This document shows, one piece after another, positions 1-7,514 of a stretch of DNA of 10,300 bases; positions within the stretch are counted from its first letter, which is position 1; each line of letters opens with the position of its first letter. Under the pieces are notes generated by a model. It saw nothing but the letters and a program-made list of their open reading frames with translations, was not told the origin of the DNA and ran no database searches. The DNA comes from CAZMUQ01 sp964569845. Its GTDB lineage: Archaea; Thermoproteota; Bathyarchaeia; Hecatellales; Hecatellaceae. The position numbers and the translations under genes were made by a program. The stretch is taken from assembly GCA_964569845.1 (NCBI GenBank), contig CAZMUQ010000035.1, forward strand, positions 1 to 10,300, given 5' to 3'.

Positions 1-57
1 AGGAGAAAGCTGTAGAACCAATAATCATCTAAAAAGATAAAATTTAAGCCTAAACAT
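1..57 (-). terminator. Short AT-rich 3' flank of mptN with possible oligo-T terminator
   Basis: Downstream of the mptN stop the minus strand reads through TTAAATTTTATC into a T5 run at 35-31. A weak 4-bp inverted repeat (ATCT 27-30 / AGAT 35-38) surrounds it. Archaeal termination often needs only oligo-T on the non-template strand, so this is a plausible but weak terminator. No gene is visible in these 57 bases. Confidence 0.25.
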
Positions 58-945
58 TTATGCCCTAATTTTTTTAATCACATAATTTACAATTTCTTCG
101 GCAATGTTTATCCCTGTTGAAGTTTGAAGACCCATAAATCCTGGTTGACTATTAACTTCATGAACCATTATTTCCCCTTTTCTTTCCATTAAATCCACAC
201 CTGCAATTTCACAACCAACAATTTTTGCAGCCTTTACTGCCAATTCTTCAACTTCGCTTGAGGGTTTAAATGGTTGGGCTATTCCCCCTTGACTTATGTT
301 TGTTTTCCATCCACCTTTAGCAAGCCTATACATTGAAGCTACAACTCTTTCACCTACAACAAAACATCTAATATCTTTTCCACCATGGGGAATGTACTCC
401 TGAAGATATAGAATAAAGTGATTTCTATGGAGAAGCCTAAAAATTCTCCCAGCAACCTCAACATCAGAAGTTTTTGTTATTCCTATACCTTTAGACCCAA
501 AAATAGGTTTAATAACAACTTCACCGCTTTCTTTAACAAGTTCCTTAAAACCTTTAACAGCCTCAACAACATTTTCTGTTACAATTGTTCTAGGAACCTT
601 TATACCTGAATCTTCAAGTAAAGTTAGAGAGTAATACTTGTTTGCAGCATTTTCAATTGCTTGAGGATTATTTATTATTGGGATACCTAATCTTGCTATT
701 CTATGTAAAGTATCTATCCTAAAAATTATCTCTTCAAGAGAACCTGGTCCTATAGGTCTTACAAGTATACCGTCAAGCTCTCTAATATCTAAACCTAAAA
801 CTTTAACTTCAGGTTTAAATCCAGCATTACAAGCAATATCCCTAAAGCTAAAAGCTAATGTTTTAACATTTTTAGCTTCAAAAGCCTCAATAATCCTAGC
901 AGAACACCATGAATCCCTTTTTCTTGTTAACAAACCAACCAACAT
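58..945 (-). CDS. mptN: MptN-like ATP-grasp alpha-L-glutamate ligase (RimK family), probably acting on tetrahydromethanopterin
   Basis: A 295-residue RimK-type ATP-grasp protein, close to the usual length of the family. Seen: a glycine-rich ATP-binding loop at residues 143-156 (VVIKPIFGSKGIGI), a nucleotide-contacting segment LQEYIPHGGKDIRCFVV (181-197), and a C-terminal metal site with D251 (GVDLM), E263 and N265 (HEVNSQPGF). Known of the family: archaeal RimK homologues include MptN, which adds glutamate to H4MPT to give a sarcinapterin-type cofactor, and CofF, which alpha-glutamylates F420. Inference: MptN is preferred because the gene is divergently paired with mch, an H4MPT enzyme; CofF or lysine-biosynthesis LysX are the alternatives. 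The ATG at 945 has no good Shine-Dalgarno sequence (upstream is GACCTTAA), which suggests a leaderless or short-leader mRNA. Cytosolic, no signal peptide. The ATP-grasp ligase call is secure; the exact substrate is not. Confidence 0.75.
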   Translation of the reverse strand: MLVGLLTRKRDSWCSARIIEAFEAKNVKTLAFSFRDIACNAGFKPEVKVLGLDIRELDGILVRPIGPGSLEEIIFRIDTLHRIARLGIPIINNPQAIENAANKYYSLTLLEDSGIKVPRTIVTENVVEAVKGFKELVKESGEVVIKPIFGSKGIGITKTSDVEVAGRIFRLLHRNHFILYLQEYIPHGGKDIRCFVVGERVVASMYRLAKGGWKTNISQGGIAQPFKPSSEVEELAVKAAKIVGCEIAGVDLMERKGEIMVHEVNSQPGFMGLQTSTGINIAEEIVNYVIKKIRA

Positions 946-1012
946 TTAAGGTCAACAAATATATGGATGTTCACAAGTTAAATAGGTTACATTGAGGAGA
1001 GGTGTTAAATTT
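946..1012. promoter_or_regulatory. Divergent promoter region of mptN (minus) and mch (plus)
   Basis: The 67-bp spacer contains a TATA-like element on each strand. On the plus strand AAATATAT (957-964) would place an mch transcript start near 987, leaving a leader that includes the GAGGAGAGGTG Shine-Dalgarno at 994-1004. On the minus strand CTATTTAAC (985-977) would place the mptN start of transcription near 955, about 10 nt before its ATG, which fits the absence of a Shine-Dalgarno there. The two core promoters nearly overlap, so the two genes may compete or be co-regulated. Positions of transcription starts are inferred from the usual archaeal TATA spacing, not seen. Confidence 0.4.
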
Positions 1013-1984
1013 ATGGCTTATGTGAGTGTAAACCTTAAAGCTAAAGAAATTGTTGATGAACTTATAGATAAACAAGATGTGTATAAGGTTAAGGTTGAAA
1101 AACTTCCATCAGGAGCTACAATAATAGATACAGGATTGGAAGCTGCAGGTGGATACTTAGCAGGTTTGAAGGTAACTGAAATATGTTTAGGTGGCCTTGG
1201 ATATGCATCCTTAACCTTCATGGATTACGGTGAACTAAAACTACCAACAATCGTTGTAGTTACAGACCATCCTTCAACAGCGCTTTTAGCATCCCAATTT
1301 GCGGGTTGGAATATTAAGGTTGGAGATTATTCAGCGATAGGTTCAGGTCCAGCTAGAGCACTCTCAATTAAACCTAAAAAACTTTATGAGAAAATTGGTT
1401 ATAGAGATAAAGCTGATGTTGCTATAATTGTTCTTGAAACTGAGAAAAAACCAACAGATGAGGTTGCATTAAAAATTAGTGGAGATTGCGGAGTTAAACC
1501 TGAAAACCTTTACATGATACTTTCACCAACTGCTTCAATTGCAGGTTCAACTCAGATTGCTGGAAGAATTGTTGAAACAGGTCTTTTTAGGCTTGAGCAG
1601 CTAGGCTTAAATCCGTTAAATGTTCTTCATGGCTATGGTTACGCCCCAATTATGCCTATTCATCCTGACCCTAATATTGCTATGGGTATGACTAATGATT
1701 CCCTATTTTATGGTGGAGTAACATATTATCTTGTTGATGTTGAAAATGAGGATGAACTTAAAGGTATAGTTGAAAAATCTCCCTCATCAACTGCAAAAGA
1801 TTACGGTAAACCATTCTATGAAATCTACAAGGCTGCAGGTTACGACTTCTACAAAATAGACACAGCTCTATTTGCTCCAGCATCTATCACAGTCACAAGC
1901 AAAAAAACGGGAAAAACTTACACAGCTGGAAAAATAAACATTGAAGTCCTAAAAAACTCTCTTCAACTATCCACTATAGGCTAA
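1013..1984 (+). CDS. mch: Methenyltetrahydromethanopterin cyclohydrolase (Mch)
   Basis: Catalyses the reversible hydrolysis of 5,10-methenyl-H4MPT to 5-formyl-H4MPT, the step between Ftr and Mtd in the cytosolic C1 branch. The 323-residue protein has the usual Mch length and aligns by eye over its whole length: a Gly-rich segment at 55-70, TDHPSTALLASQFAGW (84-99), SGPARAL (111-117), and SPTASIAGSTQIAGRIVETG (171-190). R185 and E188 in GRIVETG correspond to the Arg/Glu pair implicated in catalysis in the Archaeoglobus enzyme. LHGYGYAPIMPIHPD follows, then the C-terminal ITVTSKKTGKTYTAGKIN segment. The frame also has a TTG at 992, but ATG 1013 is chosen because GAGGAGAGGTG (994-1004) sits 8 nt upstream of it and MAYVSVN is a normal Mch N-terminus. 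The gene is single on its strand and divergent from mptN. Nothing looks broken. Confidence 0.96.
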   Translation: MAYVSVNLKAKEIVDELIDKQDVYKVKVEKLPSGATIIDTGLEAAGGYLAGLKVTEICLGGLGYASLTFMDYGELKLPTIVVVTDHPSTALLASQFAGWNIKVGDYSAIGSGPARALSIKPKKLYEKIGYRDKADVAIIVLETEKKPTDEVALKISGDCGVKPENLYMILSPTASIAGSTQIAGRIVETGLFRLEQLGLNPLNVLHGYGYAPIMPIHPDPNIAMGMTNDSLFYGGVTYYLVDVENEDELKGIVEKSPSSTAKDYGKPFYEIYKAAGYDFYKIDTALFAPASITVTSKKTGKTYTAGKINIEVLKNSLQLSTIG

Positions 1985-2028
1985 AAAAGAAACAATCTAA
2001 AAACAACTTAAACACTAAAATTAGCATA

Positions 2029-2045
2029 TTTTTACCTAATTTTTT
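2029..2045 (+). terminator. Oligo-T terminator of mch
   Basis: About 45 nt after the mch stop the plus strand has T5 (2029-2033) and T6 (2040-2045), followed by further T-rich sequence to about 2072. This is the usual archaeal intrinsic terminator form. No strong hairpin precedes it. Confidence 0.45.
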
Positions 2046-2181
2046 AAGTTTAAAACAAGTTTTACTTTTAATTTCAGCAAAATTATGTTAGGAAGAGAAA
2101 ACTTAAACTATTATAAAAAAATAAAATAAGTTAAGCCTAAAAAGTAAGTAAGAATAAAACCAAAAATTACGGTTAATTCTT

Positions 2182-2225
2182 AAAAAAGAAGTGTAGAGGT
2201 GTAGAATCATAGATTCGTAGAATCT
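2182..2225 (-). terminator. Hairpin plus T-tract at the 3' end of the mtd-fwd operon
   Basis: Eleven nt after the fwdC stop the minus strand has a perfect 6-bp inverted repeat AGATTC-TAC-GAATCT (2225-2211), and about 23 nt later a T6 run (2187-2182). A second overlapping pairing is possible because GAATC/GATTC alternates three times (2204-2208, 2212-2216, 2220-2224). The position at the end of a long operon supports a terminator or 3'-end stabilising structure. The rest of the 251-bp convergent spacer (1985-2235) is AT-rich and shows no gene or RNA that I recognise. Confidence 0.45.
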
Positions 2226-2235
2226 GAGAAGGTTA

Positions 2236-3075
2236 CTATTCTAGGAATTTCTCGTATGGTTTTAAGTGGGGGTTATTATTGATTGAAACCAGTAATCTTC
2301 CATTACATTTAATATCTGCTAAAGCATCCCCTATGAAAACGTAGAATGGCCCTGTAAATTTTTCAGGCTTAACTTTAATGGATTCTCTTACTTCTTCTAT
2401 ATAGAAGCTGGATAAAATTTCAGGAATACTTCCACATATAACTACTCTTCCACCCTTCATTCTTGCACCAGCTTTACCTTCACAGTTACCTTTAACCCCA
2501 ATATTACCGCCAACCATATCCACACCAACTAATGGTCCTACATCTCCATCAACAATTATTGAACCTCCCTTCATACCTCTACCAACCTCAGCTCCAGCAT
2601 TACCATGGATAAGAATAACACCTCCACTCATACCTTTACCTGGTTTTTCACCCCTAAGAGAACCTCCAACATTATCTTCAGCATTACCAAAAATCTCTAT
2701 AACACCATCCTTCATCTTACAACCAACCCATAAACCAGCATTACCATGAATAGTAATCATACCACCCCTCATTCCATAACCAACCATATGGCCTGCATTA
2801 CCCTCAACAACTATTTTTCCTGCTGTCATACCTTTACCAAGTCTACGAGCTTTAGATATGTCACCTTTAACGATGATTGTTACTTCCTCAGGTTTCCCTC
2901 CAGGTTCACCCTCAATATCAAAAAGATCTGAAAGCTTCTTCTCCCTATTACCCTCATAAGCTTTAAGCTCCCCTATTTCCTTAACAGTTTTAGCTGAAAA
3001 CATATCAGGAGAAACATTAAACATTTCAACTGGAACATGGAAAGTAAATTTAGGTTTTAAAGTAACTTCACCCAA
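2236..3075 (-). CDS. fwdC: Formylmethanofuran dehydrogenase subunit C (FwdC/FmdC)
   Basis: Structural subunit of the tungsten- or molybdenum-dependent complex that reduces CO2 and methanofuran to formylmethanofuran. The 279-residue protein has a short N-terminal region (1-65), then about seven glycine-rich repeats from residue 75 to 215 of the type GNAGxxVGxxMxGGxIxIxG. This is the right-handed beta-helix fold that FwdC shares with the C-terminal domain of glutamate synthase. A C-terminal domain (220-279) follows. It carries no metal-site residues, as expected. The start is TTG at 3075: GGGGTGAG (3089-3082) lies 6 nt upstream and partly overlaps the fwdA stop, and MGEVTLKPKF is a normal FwdC beginning. 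It is the last gene of the mtd-fwdDB-fwdA-fwdC operon, 13 nt after fwdA. Length and repeats look intact. Confidence 0.95.
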   Translation of the reverse strand: MGEVTLKPKFTFHVPVEMFNVSPDMFSAKTVKEIGELKAYEGNREKKLSDLFDIEGEPGGKPEEVTIIVKGDISKARRLGKGMTAGKIVVEGNAGHMVGYGMRGGMITIHGNAGLWVGCKMKDGVIEIFGNAEDNVGGSLRGEKPGKGMSGGVILIHGNAGAEVGRGMKGGSIIVDGDVGPLVGVDMVGGNIGVKGNCEGKAGARMKGGRVVICGSIPEILSSFYIEEVRESIKVKPEKFTGPFYVFIGDALADIKCNGRLLVSINNNPHLKPYEKFLE

Positions 3076-3088
3076 GCTTATCTCACCC

Positions 3089-4804
3089 CTACTTTAAGGA
3101 TGATTCAACTTCTAAAGGTTTTAGGGATCTAACTTCCTCATCACCTATAACATAGTTGTTAAGGCTTACACTATACCACTCCTTAAACTTAGCTTTAACA
3201 TCATCAACAATAAGCTTCTCTAAGTCGCGGGGAATTCTACAATTTACATAGTAGGTTTTACCGTAGGTATGCTTAACTATTTCACCATCCTTAACAACAA
3301 GTTCACCATCTTTGAAAGTGTAAGCTGCTCTTTTAAAGGCTTTAACAAGCTCTTTATAATCTTTTGATAAGTCGGTTTTTTCAGGGTTAACGTTATATAT
3401 TGCCACATCAGCATCTGCACCAACACCAAGATGACCTTTCTCCTTTTCTAAGCCTAAAATTTTTGCTGGAGAAGCCCTCGTTAATATTGTTATCTCATAT
3501 AGGTCATATTCCCTATCTATTGTTGGAAGTGCAGATTTTCTTAAACCTCTCTTATTAACAGTTTCCATAGTTTTCTCTCTAGCCTTCCTACTTACCAGCC
3601 AACCAATCACTGTTGGATACTTCGTAAATGGCCCAGCATTCGGATGGTCTGTTGTCATAAAAACTCTCCAAGGATCCTTTACAAGTAAAGCTATTTCAAG
3701 TCCTATTGTCCATTGAACAGTGTTAACATAGTTTTTCCTTTTATACTTATATGGAACTATTCCTGCTGATGTTTCAACTTCAACATCAGCATTAGACCAC
3801 TTACCTGGGGATAAGTGGTACAGGGTAAACTCAAAGGGTGCATCAGCAGTCATTGTTGTAGCTTCACCAAAAATAACTTGACCTAGATCTAGGGTCACAT
3901 GCTTATTGTTGTTAACATATTTTGCTATTTCCTCACCACCACTACCAACACTAGCCCAACTTTCACCAGTATAACCTGTAAACTGAACATGAGTTATATG
4001 AATTGAAGGTAAGCCGTTTTTAGCTAAACCTGAAACAGAATCCATAGTTTCAAGTGTACAAGTATAGTTTCCTGGAAAACCTAGCCTATTACAGTGAACA
4101 TGTATTGGATGTGGGAGATTTAAAATCTGGTTAGCTTTACATAAACCTTTAACTACATCTAGAGGTGTTAAATTGTATCCGGGAATAGGTTCATCACAAT
4201 GTAAACCTACACCTTTACCCCAACCCCAAGCTTCAGCTGAACCTGGATCAACGATTTTTATAGCATAACCCTTAATAGCCTTTAAAATCCATGCAATAAA
4301 TGCTGCGCATTTCTCAATTTCACCCTTCTCCAGATAGTTTAAGATAAACCAGTTTGAATCTAAAAGTGGGAAGCATGCCTTATCTATTATCGGTATATCA
4401 TCAAGTTCTTCATGAGTATGCCTAGTTTTTAGGGGTGGTGTTGCAGGCTCAATAACAGTAGTCCAACCCATACGAGCATACTTATAACCTATAATGTTTG
4501 TGCTTGGAGTTGTACGTCCACTTCCAGACCTTCTAACATTCCCCATAATTCTCATATAAACCTTGTAATGGTCTTCAGGTCTCATAATTCTCCCAGTATT
4601 AACTTTTGAGCCTGCAATATGGGAGTGAATATCCACTCCACCAGCCATAACAACCATTCCAGAAGCATCTACAACTTTAGCCTCCCTTTCGTTTACCTGC
4701 CTTAAAGACACAATCTTCCCATTTTTAATAGCAATATCCATTTTTTCTCCTTTAACATTGTTTAAAGGGTCATAAACAAAGCCATTCTTAATTATCCATT
4801 CCAC
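3089..4804 (-). CDS. fwdA: Formylmethanofuran dehydrogenase subunit A (FwdA/FmdA), amidohydrolase-type
   Basis: FwdA is the binuclear-zinc amidohydrolase subunit that joins formate, made at the FwdB site, to methanofuran. From the GTG at 4804 the protein is 571 residues, the usual length. Visible ligands: H60 and H62 (GVDIHSHIAG), K183 in YAIKIVDPGSAEAWGWGK, which is the carboxylated lysine position, H235 or H237 (PHPIHVHCNRLG), H272 in IHITHVQFTGY, and D386 in FMTTDHPNAGPF. All match the FwdA signature of the methanogen enzyme, and the C-terminal amidohydrolase strand GADADVAIYNV is present. The frame opens at TTG 4813, but GGAGG (4818-4814) directly abuts that codon and is 9 nt from GTG 4804, and family members begin M-E-x-I-I-K-N-G. 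I therefore take GTG 4804. The gene starts 5 nt after the fwdDB stop and is clearly translated as part of the operon. It appears complete. Confidence 0.95.
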   Translation of the reverse strand: MEWIIKNGFVYDPLNNVKGEKMDIAIKNGKIVSLRQVNEREAKVVDASGMVVMAGGVDIHSHIAGSKVNTGRIMRPEDHYKVYMRIMGNVRRSGSGRTTPSTNIIGYKYARMGWTTVIEPATPPLKTRHTHEELDDIPIIDKACFPLLDSNWFILNYLEKGEIEKCAAFIAWILKAIKGYAIKIVDPGSAEAWGWGKGVGLHCDEPIPGYNLTPLDVVKGLCKANQILNLPHPIHVHCNRLGFPGNYTCTLETMDSVSGLAKNGLPSIHITHVQFTGYTGESWASVGSGGEEIAKYVNNNKHVTLDLGQVIFGEATTMTADAPFEFTLYHLSPGKWSNADVEVETSAGIVPYKYKRKNYVNTVQWTIGLEIALLVKDPWRVFMTTDHPNAGPFTKYPTVIGWLVSRKAREKTMETVNKRGLRKSALPTIDREYDLYEITILTRASPAKILGLEKEKGHLGVGADADVAIYNVNPEKTDLSKDYKELVKAFKRAAYTFKDGELVVKDGEIVKHTYGKTYYVNCRIPRDLEKLIVDDVKAKFKEWYSVSLNNYVIGDEEVRSLKPLEVESSLK

Positions 4805-4809
4805 GGTAA

Positions 4810-6552
4810 TCAACCTCCAAATTTTTTCTCCTCAACTTTTTTAATAATCATCTTTAAAACCTCTTCATCACTTAAAATTCCAGGTGGAGGTTTAACAATA
4901 CTTTTAGCTTTTAATGGTACACCATCCATCCTATAAACTACTCCATTAACCTCTATACCTACAAAAGCTGTTGGAATGATAACATCTGCTATAGTTGAAG
5001 TTAAGCTCCATCTTGGATCTATAACTATAACAGGGATTCTTGTTAAATTTTCAATAGCCTGCTGAGGAAAATGTGAAGCAGGGTCTGAAGCTATAATTAG
5101 AGCAGCATCAGCATCCCCTCTAATGAGGATGTCTGTTGAAGATGTTAATCCGGGGTTATGTCTAGGATAACCTAAACTTAAATCTATAGCATAAGGGAAG
5201 CCTGTAAGCCAAGCCATAACCGCATTTGTACCTGCAACATTGAAATGTCCTCTCATAGGAAGTATAACAAACTTTGTCCACTCATTTAAATCTTGGACAA
5301 GTTTTATAGCTTCCTCAATATTTCTACCTTTACCAATAGTCATAGTTAAACCCATACCAAAGAATAAAGCACCAAACTTTGCAGACCTAAGCATATCAGC
5401 CATTTGTAGAATCTTATCTCTTGGAACACCAGCAACCTCCTCAGCTTCAATTGTATGGTCCTTTATAACCATTCTTAAAGCTGTGATAAGCTCATAATCT
5501 CTTCCAGGCTTAACTTGGATAAACAAGTCAGCCATTCTAGAAGTTGGAGAGGGTCTAACATCAACAATTATAATTTTTCTTTCCTTACGTCCTTTAATAA
5601 ACCAACCTTTAGCCATAGCAGAATATCTTACAGTATGTCTTGGATGAGCATGTAAAGGATTACATCCCCAGAAGATTATAAGGTCAGCTCTATTTCTAAT
5701 CTGACCAAGAGTTGCTGTAACAACTCCAACCTGCTGAGTTCCAAGCACTGTTGGACCATGACAAATAACAGAAGTATTATCTACAACACCACCAACAAGC
5801 TCAGCTAAACGTACACCAAGTCTCATAGCTTCATTTGAAGTTGAACTCCAACCGTAAAGTATTGGATACTTAGCATTTATAAGAATGTTAGCTGCAGCTT
5901 CAATAGCTTCTTCAAGACTAACCTCAACAAGTTTACCATTCTTTCTAATCATAGGCTTGTAAACTCTTTCATTATTATAGTTAAGAAGCTTAGCCATACC
6001 TATAGCACAAGCATTTTTAACAGATTTTATAGTTGAATCCTTAACAACAACTTCTAAATCATCACATACACAACCGCAAAAACAGCAAACAACATCTTTA
6101 AAGTTATATTCTCCACTAGCAGTAGAAGTAGAACCTGGAGGGGAAATCTGTGAAAAATCGATTTTAATAGGCTTTTTATGAAACATGCTTATTAAATCTT
6201 CTAATGCAGATATCTGCTCTGATGTTGGTTCAACTGTTGCAGGTATTCCTTTAAGAGTAGGCATACCTGAACCTTGACTATTAGGGTTAACAACCATATT
6301 TGCCCATGCACCCATAGGGATAAAGATTATTCCTGGAGTTGTAGATGCTGAAGTTACAGCTTTAACAACAACCTCACCATAAGCTGTTTTAACCTTAACA
6401 TTTGAACCATCCTTGATGCCAAGTTTTTCCATATCCTCCTTAGCCATCTCACAAACAGCAGCACTGTTAAGATACCCTTTACTAAACTTACCAATCTCTA
6501 AGTTTCTACCTTGCTCAAGAGTTCTTCCAGTTATAAGTGTAAATGTAGACAT
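4810..6552 (-). CDS. fwdDB: Fused formylmethanofuran dehydrogenase subunits D and B (FwdD-FwdB)
   Basis: One 580-residue frame carries two subunits that are usually separate. Residues 1-115 are FwdD, the molybdopterin-dinucleotide-binding domain (FTLITGRTLEQGRNLEIGKF, AAVCEMAKEDMEKLGIKDGS, GIIFIPMGAWANMVV, GMPTLKG). Residues 116-150 are a linker, Ser/Thr/Pro-rich at 134-149. Residues 151-580 are FwdB, the catalytic subunit that reduces CO2 to formate. FwdB shows the [4Fe-4S] motif C156-x2-C159-x3-C163 with C182 (NACAIG). It also has C264 in VICHGPTVLG, the Cys that ligates Mo or W in place of selenocysteine, and R/H-rich pterin-binding motifs such as GCNPLHAHPRH and DVRPSPT. The motif contains two extra cysteines, C157 and C161. 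ATG 6552 is chosen as the natural FwdD start; AAGGT lies upstream. The gene is 13 nt after mtd and 5 nt before fwdA. The metal (Mo or W) cannot be read from sequence. Confidence 0.93.
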   Translation of the reverse strand: MSTFTLITGRTLEQGRNLEIGKFSKGYLNSAAVCEMAKEDMEKLGIKDGSNVKVKTAYGEVVVKAVTSASTTPGIIFIPMGAWANMVVNPNSQGSGMPTLKGIPATVEPTSEQISALEDLISMFHKKPIKIDFSQISPPGSTSTASGEYNFKDVVCCFCGCVCDDLEVVVKDSTIKSVKNACAIGMAKLLNYNNERVYKPMIRKNGKLVEVSLEEAIEAAANILINAKYPILYGWSSTSNEAMRLGVRLAELVGGVVDNTSVICHGPTVLGTQQVGVVTATLGQIRNRADLIIFWGCNPLHAHPRHTVRYSAMAKGWFIKGRKERKIIIVDVRPSPTSRMADLFIQVKPGRDYELITALRMVIKDHTIEAEEVAGVPRDKILQMADMLRSAKFGALFFGMGLTMTIGKGRNIEEAIKLVQDLNEWTKFVILPMRGHFNVAGTNAVMAWLTGFPYAIDLSLGYPRHNPGLTSSTDILIRGDADAALIIASDPASHFPQQAIENLTRIPVIVIDPRWSLTSTIADVIIPTAFVGIEVNGVVYRMDGVPLKAKSIVKPPPGILSDEEVLKMIIKKVEEKKFGG

Positions 6553-6565
6553 TGCCTACAACCTT

Positions 6566-7414
6566 CTACTTTCTTTCTGGCTTTTCAGCTAACTTAAGCT
6601 TTAAAAGTAGGCTGCCATCCTTAGCATGAGGAATCCTTAAAAGATAATCTCCATACTTTTCTATTTCACGTGCTTCCATAGCTAATTTTGCAGCTTCAGC
6701 TAACATTTCATGAGCTGCTGCAACAATGGGGATATATAAACTTCTTTCCTGAATTTTGAAGCAACCCTCAATTGAGAGGTCTGCAACTTTTTTAGCAATC
6801 TCGTATGCAGCCATAGCTTTAGCTTTAGCATAAGGGTTTTGGAAGCCAGCTTTTTCCATTGCAAGCTCTCTTGTTACAATTATGCGTGGAAGGTTGGGTT
6901 TTTCTCCACGTTTAAATGCTTCAATAACATTATCAACAGCCTCAACAATTAAACGATAAACCCCTGTGATAGCTAAAACCCTTATAATGTCAGCATTAAA
7001 CAAAGCCATTTCAACAGGATCTAAAAATTCTCTACGTGCACCTATCATAGGGTCGGCATCAACAATAATGTATCCAAAACCTTTCTCATCCAATTCTTTA
7101 GCAATCTTTTTTGCAGGAGCATCAGAGATAACTATTAGTGGTAAACCTTTTTCCGCTAAAATTTCACGAACCCTTTTTGGGCCTGGTAAAGCTGCATTCG
7201 GGCTAACAGTTAAAACAAAGTCAGGGTTAAATTCTACAATTTTCACAGTAGCTTCTTCAACTTCTTCAGGAGTAAGTTTTGCTCCTGAACTTACAACTCT
7301 AACTGTAATATCCTCCCTATCTGCACGCTCATCAAGTAAGTATTCTAGAAGAGGTGCTGTTCCTACACAACCATACTTTAATACCCCAACCCTAACAATT
7401 TTCTGGCTACTCAT
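6566..7414 (-). CDS. mtd: F420-dependent methylenetetrahydromethanopterin dehydrogenase (Mtd)
   Basis: Reversibly transfers hydride from reduced F420 to methenyl-H4MPT, giving methylene-H4MPT, in the cytosol. The 282-residue protein is the normal family length. Seen: the N-terminal strand VRVGVLKYGCVGTAPLLEYL (8-27), VLTVSPNAALPGPKRVRE with the conserved SPN..PGP signature, VDADPMIGARREFLDPVEMALFNAD, and QNPYAKAKAMAAYEIAKKVAD. These are the conserved Mtd blocks and show no sign of the unrelated NAD(P)- or H2-dependent types. ATG 7414 has an excellent Shine-Dalgarno, GGGAGGAT (7428-7421). Mtd is the first gene of the operon leading into fwdDB, and it diverges from ftr across 100 bp. Placing mtd at the head of a fwd operon links the first and fourth steps of the pathway in one transcript. 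Complete. Confidence 0.95.
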   Translation of the reverse strand: MSSQKIVRVGVLKYGCVGTAPLLEYLLDERADREDITVRVVSSGAKLTPEEVEEATVKIVEFNPDFVLTVSPNAALPGPKRVREILAEKGLPLIVISDAPAKKIAKELDEKGFGYIIVDADPMIGARREFLDPVEMALFNADIIRVLAITGVYRLIVEAVDNVIEAFKRGEKPNLPRIIVTRELAMEKAGFQNPYAKAKAMAAYEIAKKVADLSIEGCFKIQERSLYIPIVAAAHEMLAEAAKLAMEAREIEKYGDYLLRIPHAKDGSLLLKLKLAEKPERK

Positions 7415-7514
7415 GTTTAAATCCTCCCTGACTTATGCCACCTTAAAAGTTATTTATTCCTATCTAGCTACAAGTATTTATCAATTGGTATTTAATAGTT
7501 GGGGGTTTAAGGGT
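7415..7514. promoter_or_regulatory. Divergent promoter region of the mtd-fwd operon (minus) and ftr (plus)
   Basis: The 100-bp AT-rich spacer must hold promoters for both directions. On the minus strand AATAAATAAC (7458-7449) and CTTTTAAGG (7449-7441) are TATA-like and lie at suitable distances from the mtd Shine-Dalgarno and ATG. On the plus strand candidates are TTATTTATT (7450-7458) and AAGTATTTATC (7472-7482). The ftr Shine-Dalgarno is GGGGGT at 7501-7506. TATTTATT is AT-palindromic enough to be read both ways, so one TBP site could serve both. I see no clear operator repeat. Which TATA box is used is not decidable by eye. Confidence 0.4.

Noticed and set aside
992..1012. Seven-codon N-terminal extension of mch from TTG 992
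   Set aside because: The extension would encode the Shine-Dalgarno sequence itself (GAGGAGAGGTG), and the ATG at 1013 is correctly spaced and gives a normal Mch N-terminus.
1985..2235. Possible tRNA or small RNA gene in the convergent spacer
   Set aside because: No cloverleaf, no C/D box pair and no conserved RNA motif could be found; only T-tracts and the short hairpin are supported.
2420..2850. Periodic repeats resembling a tandem repeat or CRISPR-like array
   Set aside because: The periodicity comes from the Gly-rich beta-helix repeats of FwdC; units are degenerate at DNA level, are coding, and have no constant repeat with unique spacers.
4805..4813. TTG 4813 as start of fwdA
   Set aside because: The GGAGG directly abuts this codon, leaving no spacer; GTG 4804 has 9-nt spacing and gives the standard FwdA beginning.
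6966..7514. Long plus-strand open frame continuous with ftr
   Set aside because: It is antisense to mtd, has no resemblance to an Ftr N-terminus, and ftr has its own Shine-Dalgarno and ATG at 7515.
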